Source: an uncultured Streptomyces sp. (GTDB lineage: Bacteria; Actinomycetota; Actinomycetes; Streptomycetales; Streptomycetaceae). Taken from it: a stretch of DNA of 64,000 nucleotides. Made by a program: the position numbers and the translations under genes. Of this stretch, positions 15,630 through 23,681 are shown one piece after another (positions within the stretch are counted from its first letter, which is position 1; each line of letters starts with the position of its first letter). Below the pieces are notes generated by a model that saw nothing but the letters and a program-made list of their open reading frames with translations, had not been told where the DNA came from and ran no database searches. The stretch lies in assembly GCF_947488945.1 (NCBI RefSeq), contig NZ_CANLBS010000021.1, positions 62,001 through 126,000 on the forward strand. The letters run 5' to 3'.

Positions 15630-17330
15630 ATGAGCGAACGGTGGGCCGTGGCGCCGGTGGAGGGCGGTGGGGCCTTGCTGGCACCGCTGGGTCGGGACGG
15701 GCGGGCCGCCGGACCGGTGCTGGCCGAGCCCGACCTCGCGGAGGCGGTCCGCTCCCGCCCGGACGTGGTGCGCTGGGTCTGGCGCTCCACCACCGAGGTC
15801 TACCCCCGTCTGCTCGCCGCAGGTGTGCGCGTCGAGCGGTGCTACGACGTCGAGTGCGCCGAACAGCTGCTGCTCGGCCACGAGGGCCGGCTCGGCGAAC
15901 CCCGCTCGGCCGCCGCCGCGCTGGCCCGGCTGCGGGGCGGCCCGGTGCCGCCCGACCCGCCGGCCCGCGGCGCGGAACCCGGCTCCCAGTCGTCCCTGTT
16001 CGAACCGCCGTCCGGGACGGGGGTGTCGCTCGAGGACCTGCTCGACGTCTACGCGGAGCAGCTCGCCCGCCACGACCGGGCCGAACACCCGGACCGGATG
16101 AGGCTGTTGACCTCCTCCGAGTCGGCCGGGCTGCTGGTCGCCGCCGAGATGCACCGGTCCGGTCTCCCCTGGCGGGCCGACGTCCACCGCGAAGTGCTGG
16201 CCGAGCTGCTCGGTGAGCGGTACGCGGGGGGTGAGCCCCGGCGGCTGGCCGAGCTCACCGACGAGATCTCGGCCGCGTTCGGCCGCCGGGTCCGGCCGGA
16301 CCTGCCCGTCGATGTCGTCAAGGCGTTCGCCGGGGCCGGCGTCAGGATCACCTCCACCCGGCGCTGGGAGCTCGCGGAGATCGACCACCCGGCCGTCGAG
16401 CCCCTCATCGCGTACAAGAAGCTCTACCGCATCTGGACCGCGCACGGCTGGAGCTGGCTCCAGGACTGGGTGCGCGACGGCCGTTTCCGGCCCGAGTACC
16501 AGCCGGGCGGCACGGTCAGCGGGCGCTGGACCACCAACGGCGGCGGGGCGCTGCAGATCCCCAAGGTCATCCGCCGCGCGGTCGTCGCGGACGAGGGCTG
16601 GCGGCTCGTCGTCGCCGACGCCGACCAGATGGAGCCCCGGGTGCTGGCGGCCGTCTCCCGCGACCGGGGGCTGATGGAGGTGGCGGGCCACGACGGCGAC
16701 CTCTACACCGCGCTCTCGGACCGGGCCTTCGAGGGCGACCGCGACCACGCCAAGATCGCCCTGCTCGGCGCGGTGTACGGCCAGACCTCGGGCGACGGGC
16801 TGAAGAACCTCGCCGCGCTCCGCAGACGCTTCCCGCTCGCCGTGGCCTACGTGGACGACGCGGCGAAGGCCGGGGAGGAGGGCCGGCTCGTCCGGACCTG
16901 GCTGGGCCGCACCAGCCCGCCCGCGGCGGGCTCCGGCGACCAGGGCGAGGCCGGACTCCCGCAGGAGGACGCGGCGCAGGACGCGACCGGCGGCAGGGAC
17001 GGCGGTTACACGCCGGGCTACGCCTCCTCCGACGCCCGCGCCCGGGGCCGCTTCACCCGGAACTTCGTGGTCCAGGGCAGCGCCGCCGACTGGGCGCTGC
17101 TGCTGCTCGCCGCCCTGCGCCGGTCCCTCTCCGAGGGCGGCCTGCGGGCCGAGCTGGTCTTCTTCCAGCACGACGAGGTGATCGTGCACTGCCCGGCCGA
17201 GGAGGCGGAGACGGTCGTGTCCGCGATCCGCGCGGCCGGTGAGCTGGCCGGCCGGATCACCTTCGGCGAGACCCCGGTACGGTTCCCCTTCACCACGGCG
17301 GTCGTGGAGCGGTACTCGGACGCGAAGTGA
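15630..17330 (+). CDS. Bifunctional 3'-5' exonuclease/DNA polymerase (family A)
   Basis: A 566-aa PolA-like protein without the 5'-nuclease domain of full-length Pol I (about 900 aa). The N-terminal region corresponds to the 3'-5' exonuclease-like part. The polymerase motifs are clear: motif A VVADADQMEPRVLAAVS, motif B DHAKIALLGAVYGQTSG, motif C FFQHDEVIVHC. A Gly/Asp-rich insertion (residues about 430-465, GRTSPPAAGSGDQG) interrupts the fingers. Shortened Pol A forms of this type are common in actinobacteria and are presumed repair enzymes. The start has CAGACT seven bases upstream. It stands alone between DUF2786 and the small kinase gene. Confidence 0.88.
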   Translation: MSERWAVAPVEGGGALLAPLGRDGRAAGPVLAEPDLAEAVRSRPDVVRWVWRSTTEVYPRLLAAGVRVERCYDVECAEQLLLGHEGRLGEPRSAAAALARLRGGPVPPDPPARGAEPGSQSSLFEPPSGTGVSLEDLLDVYAEQLARHDRAEHPDRMRLLTSSESAGLLVAAEMHRSGLPWRADVHREVLAELLGERYAGGEPRRLAELTDEISAAFGRRVRPDLPVDVVKAFAGAGVRITSTRRWELAEIDHPAVEPLIAYKKLYRIWTAHGWSWLQDWVRDGRFRPEYQPGGTVSGRWTTNGGGALQIPKVIRRAVVADEGWRLVVADADQMEPRVLAAVSRDRGLMEVAGHDGDLYTALSDRAFEGDRDHAKIALLGAVYGQTSGDGLKNLAALRRRFPLAVAYVDDAAKAGEEGRLVRTWLGRTSPPAAGSGDQGEAGLPQEDAAQDATGGRDGGYTPGYASSDARARGRFTRNFVVQGSAADWALLLLAALRRSLSEGGLRAELVFFQHDEVIVHCPAEEAETVVSAIRAAGELAGRITFGETPVRFPFTTAVVERYSDAK

Positions 17331-17515
17331 GGCGCGCGGACGGGTGGCGGTCGGGTCGGGTCGGGTCGGGCACGGTAGGCGGTGAACGGCTCGGAAGGGC
17401 ACGCGCCCGCCGCACCGGCCACCGCACCGCCGTGCCCGGCGGGCTGCGGTCGGTCACGGCCGTTCCGGCGTCCGCCCGCTCCCCATCGCCCGTACGCCCC
17501 CGGTAGGTTCGGCAC

Positions 17516-18199
17516 ATGGACATAGGCCATCTCCTGGGCTCGGGTCGCAGCGCCGATGTGTACGCACTCGGCGGCGGCGCCTGGGTCCTGCGCCGCTACC
17601 GGGACGGGTCCGACGCCACCGGCGAGATGGCGGTGATGTCGTACCTGTCCGCCCTGGGCTTCCCGGTCCCCCGCATCGGCCCGCCCGCCGACGGCGCCGG
17701 GCCCGGCGATCTCGTCCTGGAACGGCTCACCGGCCCCACCTTGGCCGAGGCGTTCCTCGCGGGCCGGCTGGACGCGGACGAAGGCGGCGCGCTGCTCGCC
17801 GGGCTGCTGCGCGAACTGCACTCCCTGCCGCCCCGGTTGTCCTGCGATCCGGACGCCAGGATCCTCCACCTGGACCTGCGTCCGGAGAACGTGCTGCTGA
17901 CGGAGAACGGCCCGGTGGTCACCGACTGGACCCACACCGGCGAGGGCGATCCCGGCCTCGACCGGGCGATGTCCGCGCTGATGCTGGCCCGGACGGCGCT
18001 GGACCGGGAGGGCGCGACGGGCCCCCCGGTCACCGGACTGCTCACGGCACTGCTCGCCGCCCTGGCACAGGACGGCGGTTTCGGCGAGGACGAACTGGCG
18101 CGGGCCACCGCCCGCCGCGCGGCCCGCCCCCACGCGTCCCGCGCGGAGCTGTCGGCCCTCGCCGCGGCGACGGAGCTGGTCCTGACGCACGCGCCGTGA
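17516..18199 (+). CDS. APH-like small-molecule kinase
   Basis: A 227-aa aminoglycoside phosphotransferase/choline kinase-like protein. It has a short glycine loop at the N-terminus (LLGSGRSADVYALGG), the catalytic loop HLDLRPENVLL (H-x-D-x4-N) and the metal-binding VTDWTHTGEGDPGLD. At 227 aa it is shorter than the usual 260-300, so the substrate lobe is reduced. Substrate unknown; antibiotic resistance should not be assumed. TAGGTT lies six bases before the ATG at 17516, a leaderless arrangement. It converges on the sulfurtransferase gene. Confidence 0.8.
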   Translation: MDIGHLLGSGRSADVYALGGGAWVLRRYRDGSDATGEMAVMSYLSALGFPVPRIGPPADGAGPGDLVLERLTGPTLAEAFLAGRLDADEGGALLAGLLRELHSLPPRLSCDPDARILHLDLRPENVLLTENGPVVTDWTHTGEGDPGLDRAMSALMLARTALDREGATGPPVTGLLTALLAALAQDGGFGEDELARATARRAARPHASRAELSALAAATELVLTHAP

Positions 18200-18265
18200 C
18201 CGCCGTGACCGCCGGGAGCCCCTGACCGCAGGGACGCCGGCGACGGACACGGAGGCGGGTCCGCC

Positions 18266-19159
18266 TCAGCCTTCGTCGGCCCCGTCCACCGGGCCGGTGA
18301 GCCCCCACTCGCTCCACGAACCGTCGTACACCGCGATCCGGGTGCGCCCGGCCAGCGTGGCGCCGAGCGCCAGAACACAGGCCGTCACGCCGGACCCGCA
18401 ACTGACGACGAGACGTTCCCGGTCGCCGGCCACCTCCTGGAACGCGGCGCGCAGCCGACCGGCGTCCCGCATGCGCCCTCCGTCCTGGAGACCGCCGAAC
18501 GGCAGGTTCACCGAACCCGGCATGTGGCCACCGCGCAGCCCCGGCCGGGGTTCGGGCGCCGTGCCGGCGAACCGCTCCCGCGTCCGGGCGTCGACCACAG
18601 CCGTGCGCGGGTCGGCGAGCGCCTCGGCCACCTCGGCGCGCCCCACGAACAGGCCGGGACGCGGCCGGACCGTGACATCGCCCCGCCGGTCCGCCCGTTC
18701 GGCCGCCGGCTCGTCCTCCACCGGCATTCCGGCGTCGGAATAGGCGGGCAGTCCGCCGTCCAGCACCGCCACCCGGTCGAAGCCCGCCGCGCGGAACATC
18801 CACCAGGCGCGGGCGCTGGAGTAGACGCCCACCGCGTCGTACACCACGACCGTGCTCCGGTCGTCCACCCCCAGGGACCTCGCCCCGGACTGGAACGCCC
18901 CCGGCCCCACCGACATGTGGGGCAGTGGCGAACCGGGGTCGGAGAACTCCCCGTCGATGTCGAAGCGGACGGCCCCCGGCACCCGTCGGGCGGCGCCCCG
19001 GGCCCGACCGACCGAGGCGTCGAGGACCACCAGCCCCGGCGTCCCCAGCCGCCGCGCCAGCCACGCCGCGCCGACCAGCGGCGGCACACGGTCCCCGGCG
19101 TCCCGGCCGCCCGCGCCACCGGACCCGCCCGCCGTCCCGGCTGCGTCGTACGTCGTCAC
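18266..19159 (-). CDS. Two-domain sulfurtransferase (rhodanese, 3-mercaptopyruvate type)
   Basis: A 297-aa tandem-rhodanese protein that transfers sulfur from thiosulfate or 3-mercaptopyruvate to a thiophilic acceptor. The second domain carries the active loop CGSGVTA, which is the mercaptopyruvate sulfurtransferase version; the first domain has no cysteine in the loop, as expected. Other features are RVPGAVRFDIDGEFSD and a C-terminal YDGSWSEWG. The GTG at 19159 was preferred because GGGGGAGG is eight bases upstream; GTG 19165 is closer to it. It is the second sulfurtransferase in the window; the other (38137-38976) has a different loop. Confidence 0.87.
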   Translation of the reverse strand: MTTYDAAGTAGGSGGAGGRDAGDRVPPLVGAAWLARRLGTPGLVVLDASVGRARGAARRVPGAVRFDIDGEFSDPGSPLPHMSVGPGAFQSGARSLGVDDRSTVVVYDAVGVYSSARAWWMFRAAGFDRVAVLDGGLPAYSDAGMPVEDEPAAERADRRGDVTVRPRPGLFVGRAEVAEALADPRTAVVDARTRERFAGTAPEPRPGLRGGHMPGSVNLPFGGLQDGGRMRDAGRLRAAFQEVAGDRERLVVSCGSGVTACVLALGATLAGRTRIAVYDGSWSEWGLTGPVDGADEG

Positions 19160-19343
19160 GTTCACGGCCTCCCCCTTTCGCGCGTCCACCGCTCCGCCGG
19201 GAACCTATCCTCCGCGGACGGCGCGGAGGAACGGCCCCGCCGTGCGGCGGTGTTCACCGGGGGAAGCAGTCGCCGGGGGAGACGGCCGTCGGTTCCGGGC
19301 ACGCGGCCCGTCGCGACGGCGCGGGTCCCGGCGCGCCGACGCG

Positions 19344-19395
19344 TGGACACGCCCGGCACGGCAGCGTACCTTCCGTCTGCCCGCACTCCGCGGGC
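19344..19395 (+). promoter_or_regulatory. Promoter and hairpin leader of the first DUF4328 gene
   Basis: TGGACA (19344-19349), 17 bp, TACCTT (19367-19372), then a short stem GCCCGC/GCGGGC (19379-19384 and 19390-19395). The same arrangement, with nearly the same sequence, precedes the second paralogue. Confidence 0.55.
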
Positions 19396-19427
19396 GATTT
19401 CGACCATGCCTGTGGGGGGCCGCCGCC

Positions 19428-20150
19428 GTGTCCGAGTTCAAGGCTCCGAGAGCGCTGCCACGCCTGCCCGTACCGGCGGCCGGCCGACCCCCGACGAGCC
19501 CGCCGAGGACCCTCGGGGTGCTCCTCGTCGCCGTGGTCGTCCTGCTGGGCACGGTGGCGGTCTGCGACCTCCTCGCCGGATACGCGGCCGTCCGCCTGGA
19601 CCACACCCGTTACGGAGACCAGTACTTCAGCTACGCCCTCGCCGCGGACCTGGCCGAAGCGGAGCGGATCGAGCGGATCGCCCAGCAGTTCCGGGGGACG
19701 GCGTACGTCCTGTGCGCCGGCGCGTTCGTCGCCTGGTTCTTCCGGCTGCGCCGGTACCTCGGCCGGGTCGCGCCGCAGGCGTTCGACCGGGGACCCGGCT
19801 GGGCGATCGGCTCGTGGTTCGTCCCCGTCCTGAACCTGTGGATGCCCTACCGCATCGCCGTACAGATGTGGACCGCCCCCCGTCCCGGACCGGTGCGAGC
19901 GCGATCCCTGTGGCCGGTGAACCTCTGGTGGCTGCTGTTCGCCGGGACGCAGCTCGCGGCCTACGCGCTGCGCGCCGAGGCCTTCGCCCCCGTCCCCGGC
20001 CTGCGGACGTCGCCGGCGCCGGACCTCGCCCTGGCCGGGCTGGAGACATGCGCCGCCGTCGCCGCGGCGCTGTTCGCCGTACGCCTGACGGCCCCGCACC
20101 GGCGGCCCGCCGTACCCACCGGGACCGTCACGCCCGCACCCCCGTCCTGA
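19428..20150 (+). CDS. DUF4328 domain membrane protein (paralogue 1)
   Basis: A 240-aa protein with four to five hydrophobic segments and the DUF4328 signature FDRGPGWAIGSWFVPVLNLW followed by MPYRIAVQMW. Function of the family is unknown. The start is GTG 19428 with TGTGGGGGG upstream. The neighbouring gene is a clear tandem paralogue: the core reads FDRGPGWAIGTWFIPLACLW. The N-terminus has a short Pro/Arg-rich cytosolic segment and the C-terminus a Pro/Thr tail. Confidence 0.85.
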   Translation: MSEFKAPRALPRLPVPAAGRPPTSPPRTLGVLLVAVVVLLGTVAVCDLLAGYAAVRLDHTRYGDQYFSYALAADLAEAERIERIAQQFRGTAYVLCAGAFVAWFFRLRRYLGRVAPQAFDRGPGWAIGSWFVPVLNLWMPYRIAVQMWTAPRPGPVRARSLWPVNLWWLLFAGTQLAAYALRAEAFAPVPGLRTSPAPDLALAGLETCAAVAAALFAVRLTAPHRRPAVPTGTVTPAPPS

Positions 20151-20178
20151 CCTGCTGGTTCCTTCCCCTCGAATCCGG

Positions 20179-20233
20179 TGGACGCCGCATCCGCGGGGGC
20201 GTACGGTCCGTCTGCCCGCCGTTCGGCGGGCAG
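20179..20233 (+). promoter_or_regulatory. Promoter and hairpin leader of the second DUF4328 gene
   Basis: TGGACG (20179-20184), 17 bp, TACGGT (20202-20207), then a perfect 9-bp stem CTGCCCGCC/GGCGGGCAG (20212-20220 and 20225-20233). The hairpin could also terminate read-through from the first paralogue. Confidence 0.55.
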
Positions 20234-20264
20234 CATCCGTCCGTACCCGTGGGGGGTCTCTGCC

Positions 20265-21002
20265 ATGTCCGGAATCCACACCGTTCCACCTTCGCCCGCG
20301 CCGCCGTCCGGGTGGCCGAGACCCGCGCCGGCCGCCGGGCCGGAAAGGCTCACGAAGGCGGTGGTGGCGATGCTGGCGCTGGTGGGTCTCACCGACGTCT
20401 TCGCTCTGTTCGCCCGCCTCCAACTGGCCTCGGCGATCGGTGACGACCCGTCCCCCGCCTTCTTCCGCGCGGAGGACATCGACGCCGCGGACCGGCTCCA
20501 GAGCATCGCCACCCTGGCCCAGATCGCGGCGTACGTCGTCTGCGCGATCGTCTTCGTCGTCTGGTTCTTCCTGATGCGCCGCTACCTCGGATCGCTCGCG
20601 TTCGACGCGTTCGACCGCGGCCCGGGCTGGGCGATCGGCACGTGGTTCATCCCTCTCGCCTGCCTGTGGATGCCGTACCGCATCGCCCTCGAGATGTGGG
20701 GCGCCCCGACGAGATCCCGGTACGCGGAACCCGCCCGGTATCCGTCCGCCTGGCCGGTGCGCGTGTGGTGGGGCCTGTTCGTCCTGTCGCTCGTCGGCGA
20801 ACAGATCACCTCCCGGGCGTACGACGACGCGCACGCGCTCGGCGAGATCAGGGACGCGATGGGGTACCTGGCGGTGACCGACGCCCTGGACGCCTGCGCG
20901 GCCCTCGCGGCGGCGTACTTCGCCGTACGCCTCATGGCCCTGCACCGGCGGCCCGTCGCGGAGCGCGCTGCCCCGACCGCTCCCGCCGTCGCCGCTCCCT
21001 GA
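20265..21002 (+). CDS. DUF4328 domain membrane protein (paralogue 2)
   Basis: A 245-aa paralogue of the gene just upstream, sharing four predicted membrane segments, the FDRGPGWAIG-MPYRIA core and the ending YFAVRLMALHRRPV (ALFAVRLTAPHRRPA in paralogue 1). ATG 20265 is preceded by GTGGGGGG as in its partner. Between the first and second segment is a predicted extracytoplasmic loop (SAIGDDPSPAFFRAEDID) matching the SYALAADLAEAERIE loop of paralogue 1. The pair looks like a tandem duplication that included the promoter. Function unknown. Confidence 0.85.
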   Translation: MSGIHTVPPSPAPPSGWPRPAPAAGPERLTKAVVAMLALVGLTDVFALFARLQLASAIGDDPSPAFFRAEDIDAADRLQSIATLAQIAAYVVCAIVFVVWFFLMRRYLGSLAFDAFDRGPGWAIGTWFIPLACLWMPYRIALEMWGAPTRSRYAEPARYPSAWPVRVWWGLFVLSLVGEQITSRAYDDAHALGEIRDAMGYLAVTDALDACAALAAAYFAVRLMALHRRPVAERAAPTAPAVAAP

Positions 21003-21051
21003 CCGGACGGTCCAGGCCCGTACCCGTTGTCCGTGCCCGTACGATCCCCGC

Positions 21052-21648
21052 ATGGACGACGGCGCGGGATTCCGGCTCGGCACGAGGGCGGCGGAGCGGC
21101 TGGCCCGGACCGGGGCCCGGGAGGTGCGGCCGGGGCTCACCGAGGCGGAGTTCCGGCGGGTCGAGGAGACCTTCGGGTTCGCCTTCGCCGACGACCACCG
21201 CGCCTTCCTCGCCGCCGGTCTGCCGGTGGGGCGGCCCGACGGGCGCGGCCGCACCCGGTGGCCCGACTGGCGCGACGGAGACCCCGCCGCGCTCCGGGAC
21301 CGGCTGCGGGCGCCGGTCGACGGGGTGCTCTTCGACGTCGGGCACAACGCCTTCTGGCACGAGGGCTGGGGCGACCGCCCGGACGCCGACACCGAGGCGG
21401 TGGACCGCGCCCGGCGGCTGCTCGCCGACGTGACCCCGCTGGTGCCCGTCTACTCCCACCGCTACCTGCCCGCCGGGCGCGGCGCGCACGGCCATCCGGT
21501 GCTGTCGGTGCACCAGACCGACCTCATCGTCTACGGCGCCGATCTCGACGACTACGTGGCCCGCGAGTTCGACCACGCGGCCCCGGCTGCCGAAGGGACC
21601 CCGGAGCCGCAGGTCACCGTGCCGTTCTGGCGCGACCTGACCGGCTGA
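21052..21648 (+). CDS. Unrecognised cytosolic protein, possibly SMI1/KNR4-like
   Basis: A 198-aa soluble protein without signal peptide or membrane segments. The segment GLTEAEFRRVEETFGFAFAD followed by DHRAFLAAGLPVG resembles the N-terminal helix-turn of SMI1/KNR4 (SUKH) proteins, some of which are toxin immunity factors, but I cannot confirm the fold. The C-terminal part has HPVLSVHQTDLIVYGADLDD, also consistent with a SUKH core. No toxin gene is adjacent. TACGAT lies six bases before the ATG, so the mRNA is probably leaderless. Confidence 0.6.
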   Translation: MDDGAGFRLGTRAAERLARTGAREVRPGLTEAEFRRVEETFGFAFADDHRAFLAAGLPVGRPDGRGRTRWPDWRDGDPAALRDRLRAPVDGVLFDVGHNAFWHEGWGDRPDADTEAVDRARRLLADVTPLVPVYSHRYLPAGRGAHGHPVLSVHQTDLIVYGADLDDYVAREFDHAAPAAEGTPEPQVTVPFWRDLTG

Positions 21649-21804
21649 CCCGGGCACGCCGCCCCGGACACCGCGGGGCCGGGCCGCCATGGGCGTTTGA
21701 CCTTGACCCTCGGGCAGGTCGCAGCCTCGGAACAGTTCACGCTCGCCGACGTGGTGACGCTCCCCACCCGACCGGGGCGCGCCCCGTGGGCGCGGGCCCG
21801 GCGC

Positions 21805-22458
21805 TCAGCCGGCCAGCGGCTCCAGTCCCGTCCTGAGCTGGTCGAACGCCCGGTCGGCGGCCCGTACCGCCGTCGGATACGTCGCGTCGGCGCTTCCGCC
21901 CTCCGCGATCCGACGCCAGTTCTCCAGACCGAGCACCCGCAGCACCGCGACCACCTGGGCGGCGGCCAGCCGTTGCGGCAGCCCCTCGCCGAGCGCCTGC
22001 GCGAGCGCCGCCTCGGAGCGCCCCTGGTAGGCGTACATCCGGGCCACCAGCGACGGCGTCCCGTAGAGCATCCGGTGGAAGGCCAGCACCTGCGGGTGGT
22101 CACAGAGCCCGGTCACCGGGTCGCGGCGCTCCAGGCCGTCCAGGAAGTGGCGGTGCAGCGCGTCCAGCGGGGACTCCCCCGGCTCCCGTGCCGCGACCAC
22201 CCGCGCCGACTCGTCCTCGTGGTCGGCGAACCGGTGCAGTGCCAGGTCCTCTTTGGTGGGGAAGTACCGGAACAGCGTCGGCTTGGAGATGTCGGCGGCG
22301 GCGGCCACCTCCGCGACCGAGACCTTGTCGAAGCCCCGCTCCAGGAACATGGCGATCGCGGCGTCCGAGACCGCCCGGTAGGTCAGCAGCTTCTTGCGCT
22401 CCCGCAGACCGACCGGCGGCTGCGCACCGGCGCCGGTTCCGGGCCTCTCTCCATTCAT
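21805..22458 (-). CDS. TetR family transcriptional regulator
   Basis: A 217-aa regulator. The DNA-binding domain is near residues 20-70 (RKKLLTYRAVSDAAIAMFLE, then VSVAEVAAAADISKPTLFRYFPTKEDL read in two parts: VSVAEVAAAADISK and PTLFRYFPTKEDL). The ligand domain is not diagnostic. ATG 22458 has TAGCTT seven bases upstream; the frame continues open to 22557 without a start signal. It lies alone between the unrecognised protein and the STAND/kinase pair. The 156-bp gap after its stop (21649-21804) carries no gene I can support. Target unknown. Confidence 0.88.
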   Translation of the reverse strand: MNGERPGTGAGAQPPVGLRERKKLLTYRAVSDAAIAMFLERGFDKVSVAEVAAAADISKPTLFRYFPTKEDLALHRFADHEDESARVVAAREPGESPLDALHRHFLDGLERRDPVTGLCDHPQVLAFHRMLYGTPSLVARMYAYQGRSEAALAQALGEGLPQRLAAAQVVAVLRVLGLENWRRIAEGGSADATYPTAVRAADRAFDQLRTGLEPLAG

Positions 22459-22604
22459 GCCCCCGAAGCTACCCGCCCCCGGTCCCGGCCCCCGGCGCTC
22501 CCCCCGGCCCGGCCTCCCGCCCCCGGACGCCGCCCCAACGCCCCCACCGTCCACCACGCGCCCGAGGGACCACCCGATCGGGGGACATCAAGGGACGGGG
22601 CGGA

Positions 22605-23630
22605 TCAGTAACGGTCCGACCCCGACCTCAGCACTGCTTGGAGGACTTCCCCCTCTCCCATCGGGTTCACCGCACCCGTGGACCAGTAGGGCCTCGCCCG
22701 TGCCAGGGTCGCTGTCAACGAGAGCACCAAGTCCCTTCGTTCCGTCGAACGCGGTGGAGCGGAGCTGATCCGCCGCGACCAGCGGACCGTGTCCACGACC
22801 GCTGATTTGATCCGCTGGAATCTCAGGTAGAACTCCAGGTCATCGCGCCAGCCACGGCGGCACGCCTCTGGCGCGACGGCAATCCAATCAGCGACGGCCC
22901 TCCTCTCGTCCGACCGCGTGTAGCCCATCTTGTGAAGGTGATCGGCCAAGTCATAGACGGGATCACCCCACGCGGCGAGTTGCCAGTCGAGCAGGGACGT
23001 CCGCCTCTCCTCCACCAGCATGTTGCCCCGATGCATGTCCCCGTGCAGCAGCCGGAAGGGCCTCATGGTCAATCGCGATGCTTCCCGTTCCAGGGCCTCG
23101 AAGGGGTCGTACGGGATGTCGAGATCAGCGAAGAGTCTCGGGTTCTCTTCTCCGTACTTCAGGCGCAACGCACGCCCGAACTCCACCATGACGGCAGAGA
23201 ATCCTCGCACATCGCCCCCCGCCGGCCAATCCGTAGGAAGTTCTGGAATCTCTTCGACTGGAAATGAGAGGAGATCCGCGAAGAAGGAGGCAACGTTTCC
23301 AGCGAGATGATCAGGGATTCCCCTGCCGGCTGGATACAGCTGCGCCACCGGTTTTCCGGGCAAGAAATTCTGAACCTGGAAATAGGGGTCTTCGTGGACG
23401 AAGAGGAGCCTCGGGACCGATCTCACCCACGGGTGAAGGGAACCCACGACGCGATCCTCCCGCCAGGGGGCCAGGTCCATGACCTGGACCCCTGGTACCG
23501 GTATGCGCACCACGAAGGAGGATCCATGAGCATCTACCCTCACGTTGCGGTGGTAGTGGCCTCTCTCGCCGGATTCTCTAGCGGTCGCCACTTTGTACAT
23601 TCCCATGAAATCGGAAGCATTCAGGTCCAT
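22605..23630 (-). CDS. APH-like kinase linked to the STAND NTPase
   Basis: A 341-aa phosphotransferase of the APH/choline kinase fold: catalytic loop HGDMHRGNML (H-x-D-x4-N), metal motif SLLDWQLAAWGDPVYDLADH, and an N-terminal lobe with SFVVRIPVPG. The substrate is unknown. The start is ATG 23630 with GAGGGG upstream rather than the open-frame start at 23648. It lies 51 bp downstream of the STAND gene on the same strand, so the two are probably one transcript. Codon use is less G+C-biased than in neighbouring genes (TCT, AAA, GTT and ATT codons appear), a sign of horizontal acquisition. Unlike the small kinase at 17516 it has full family length. Confidence 0.82.
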   Translation of the reverse strand: MDLNASDFMGMYKVATARESGERGHYHRNVRVDAHGSSFVVRIPVPGVQVMDLAPWREDRVVGSLHPWVRSVPRLLFVHEDPYFQVQNFLPGKPVAQLYPAGRGIPDHLAGNVASFFADLLSFPVEEIPELPTDWPAGGDVRGFSAVMVEFGRALRLKYGEENPRLFADLDIPYDPFEALEREASRLTMRPFRLLHGDMHRGNMLVEERRTSLLDWQLAAWGDPVYDLADHLHKMGYTRSDERRAVADWIAVAPEACRRGWRDDLEFYLRFQRIKSAVVDTVRWSRRISSAPPRSTERRDLVLSLTATLARARPYWSTGAVNPMGEGEVLQAVLRSGSDRY

Positions 23631-23681
23631 CTGCGCCCCTCGCGTCAACAGGAATCACCTCGGCTCCAGCAAGCGAAGCAC

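Noticed and set aside
17351..17370. TCGGG tandem repeat before the small kinase gene
   Set aside because: Four short copies, low-complexity G+C-rich intergenic DNA with no other signal.
21697..22611. Plus-strand frame starting MTLTLGQVAASEQFTLADVV between two genes
   Set aside because: The first 20 residues look plausible, but the rest lies antisense to TetR with shadow composition, and there is no ribosome site. No gene is claimed in 21649-21804.
22605..23630. APH-like gene as an aminoglycoside resistance determinant
   Set aside because: Only general APH-fold motifs are present; no feature identifies the substrate, and it is tied to a STAND gene.
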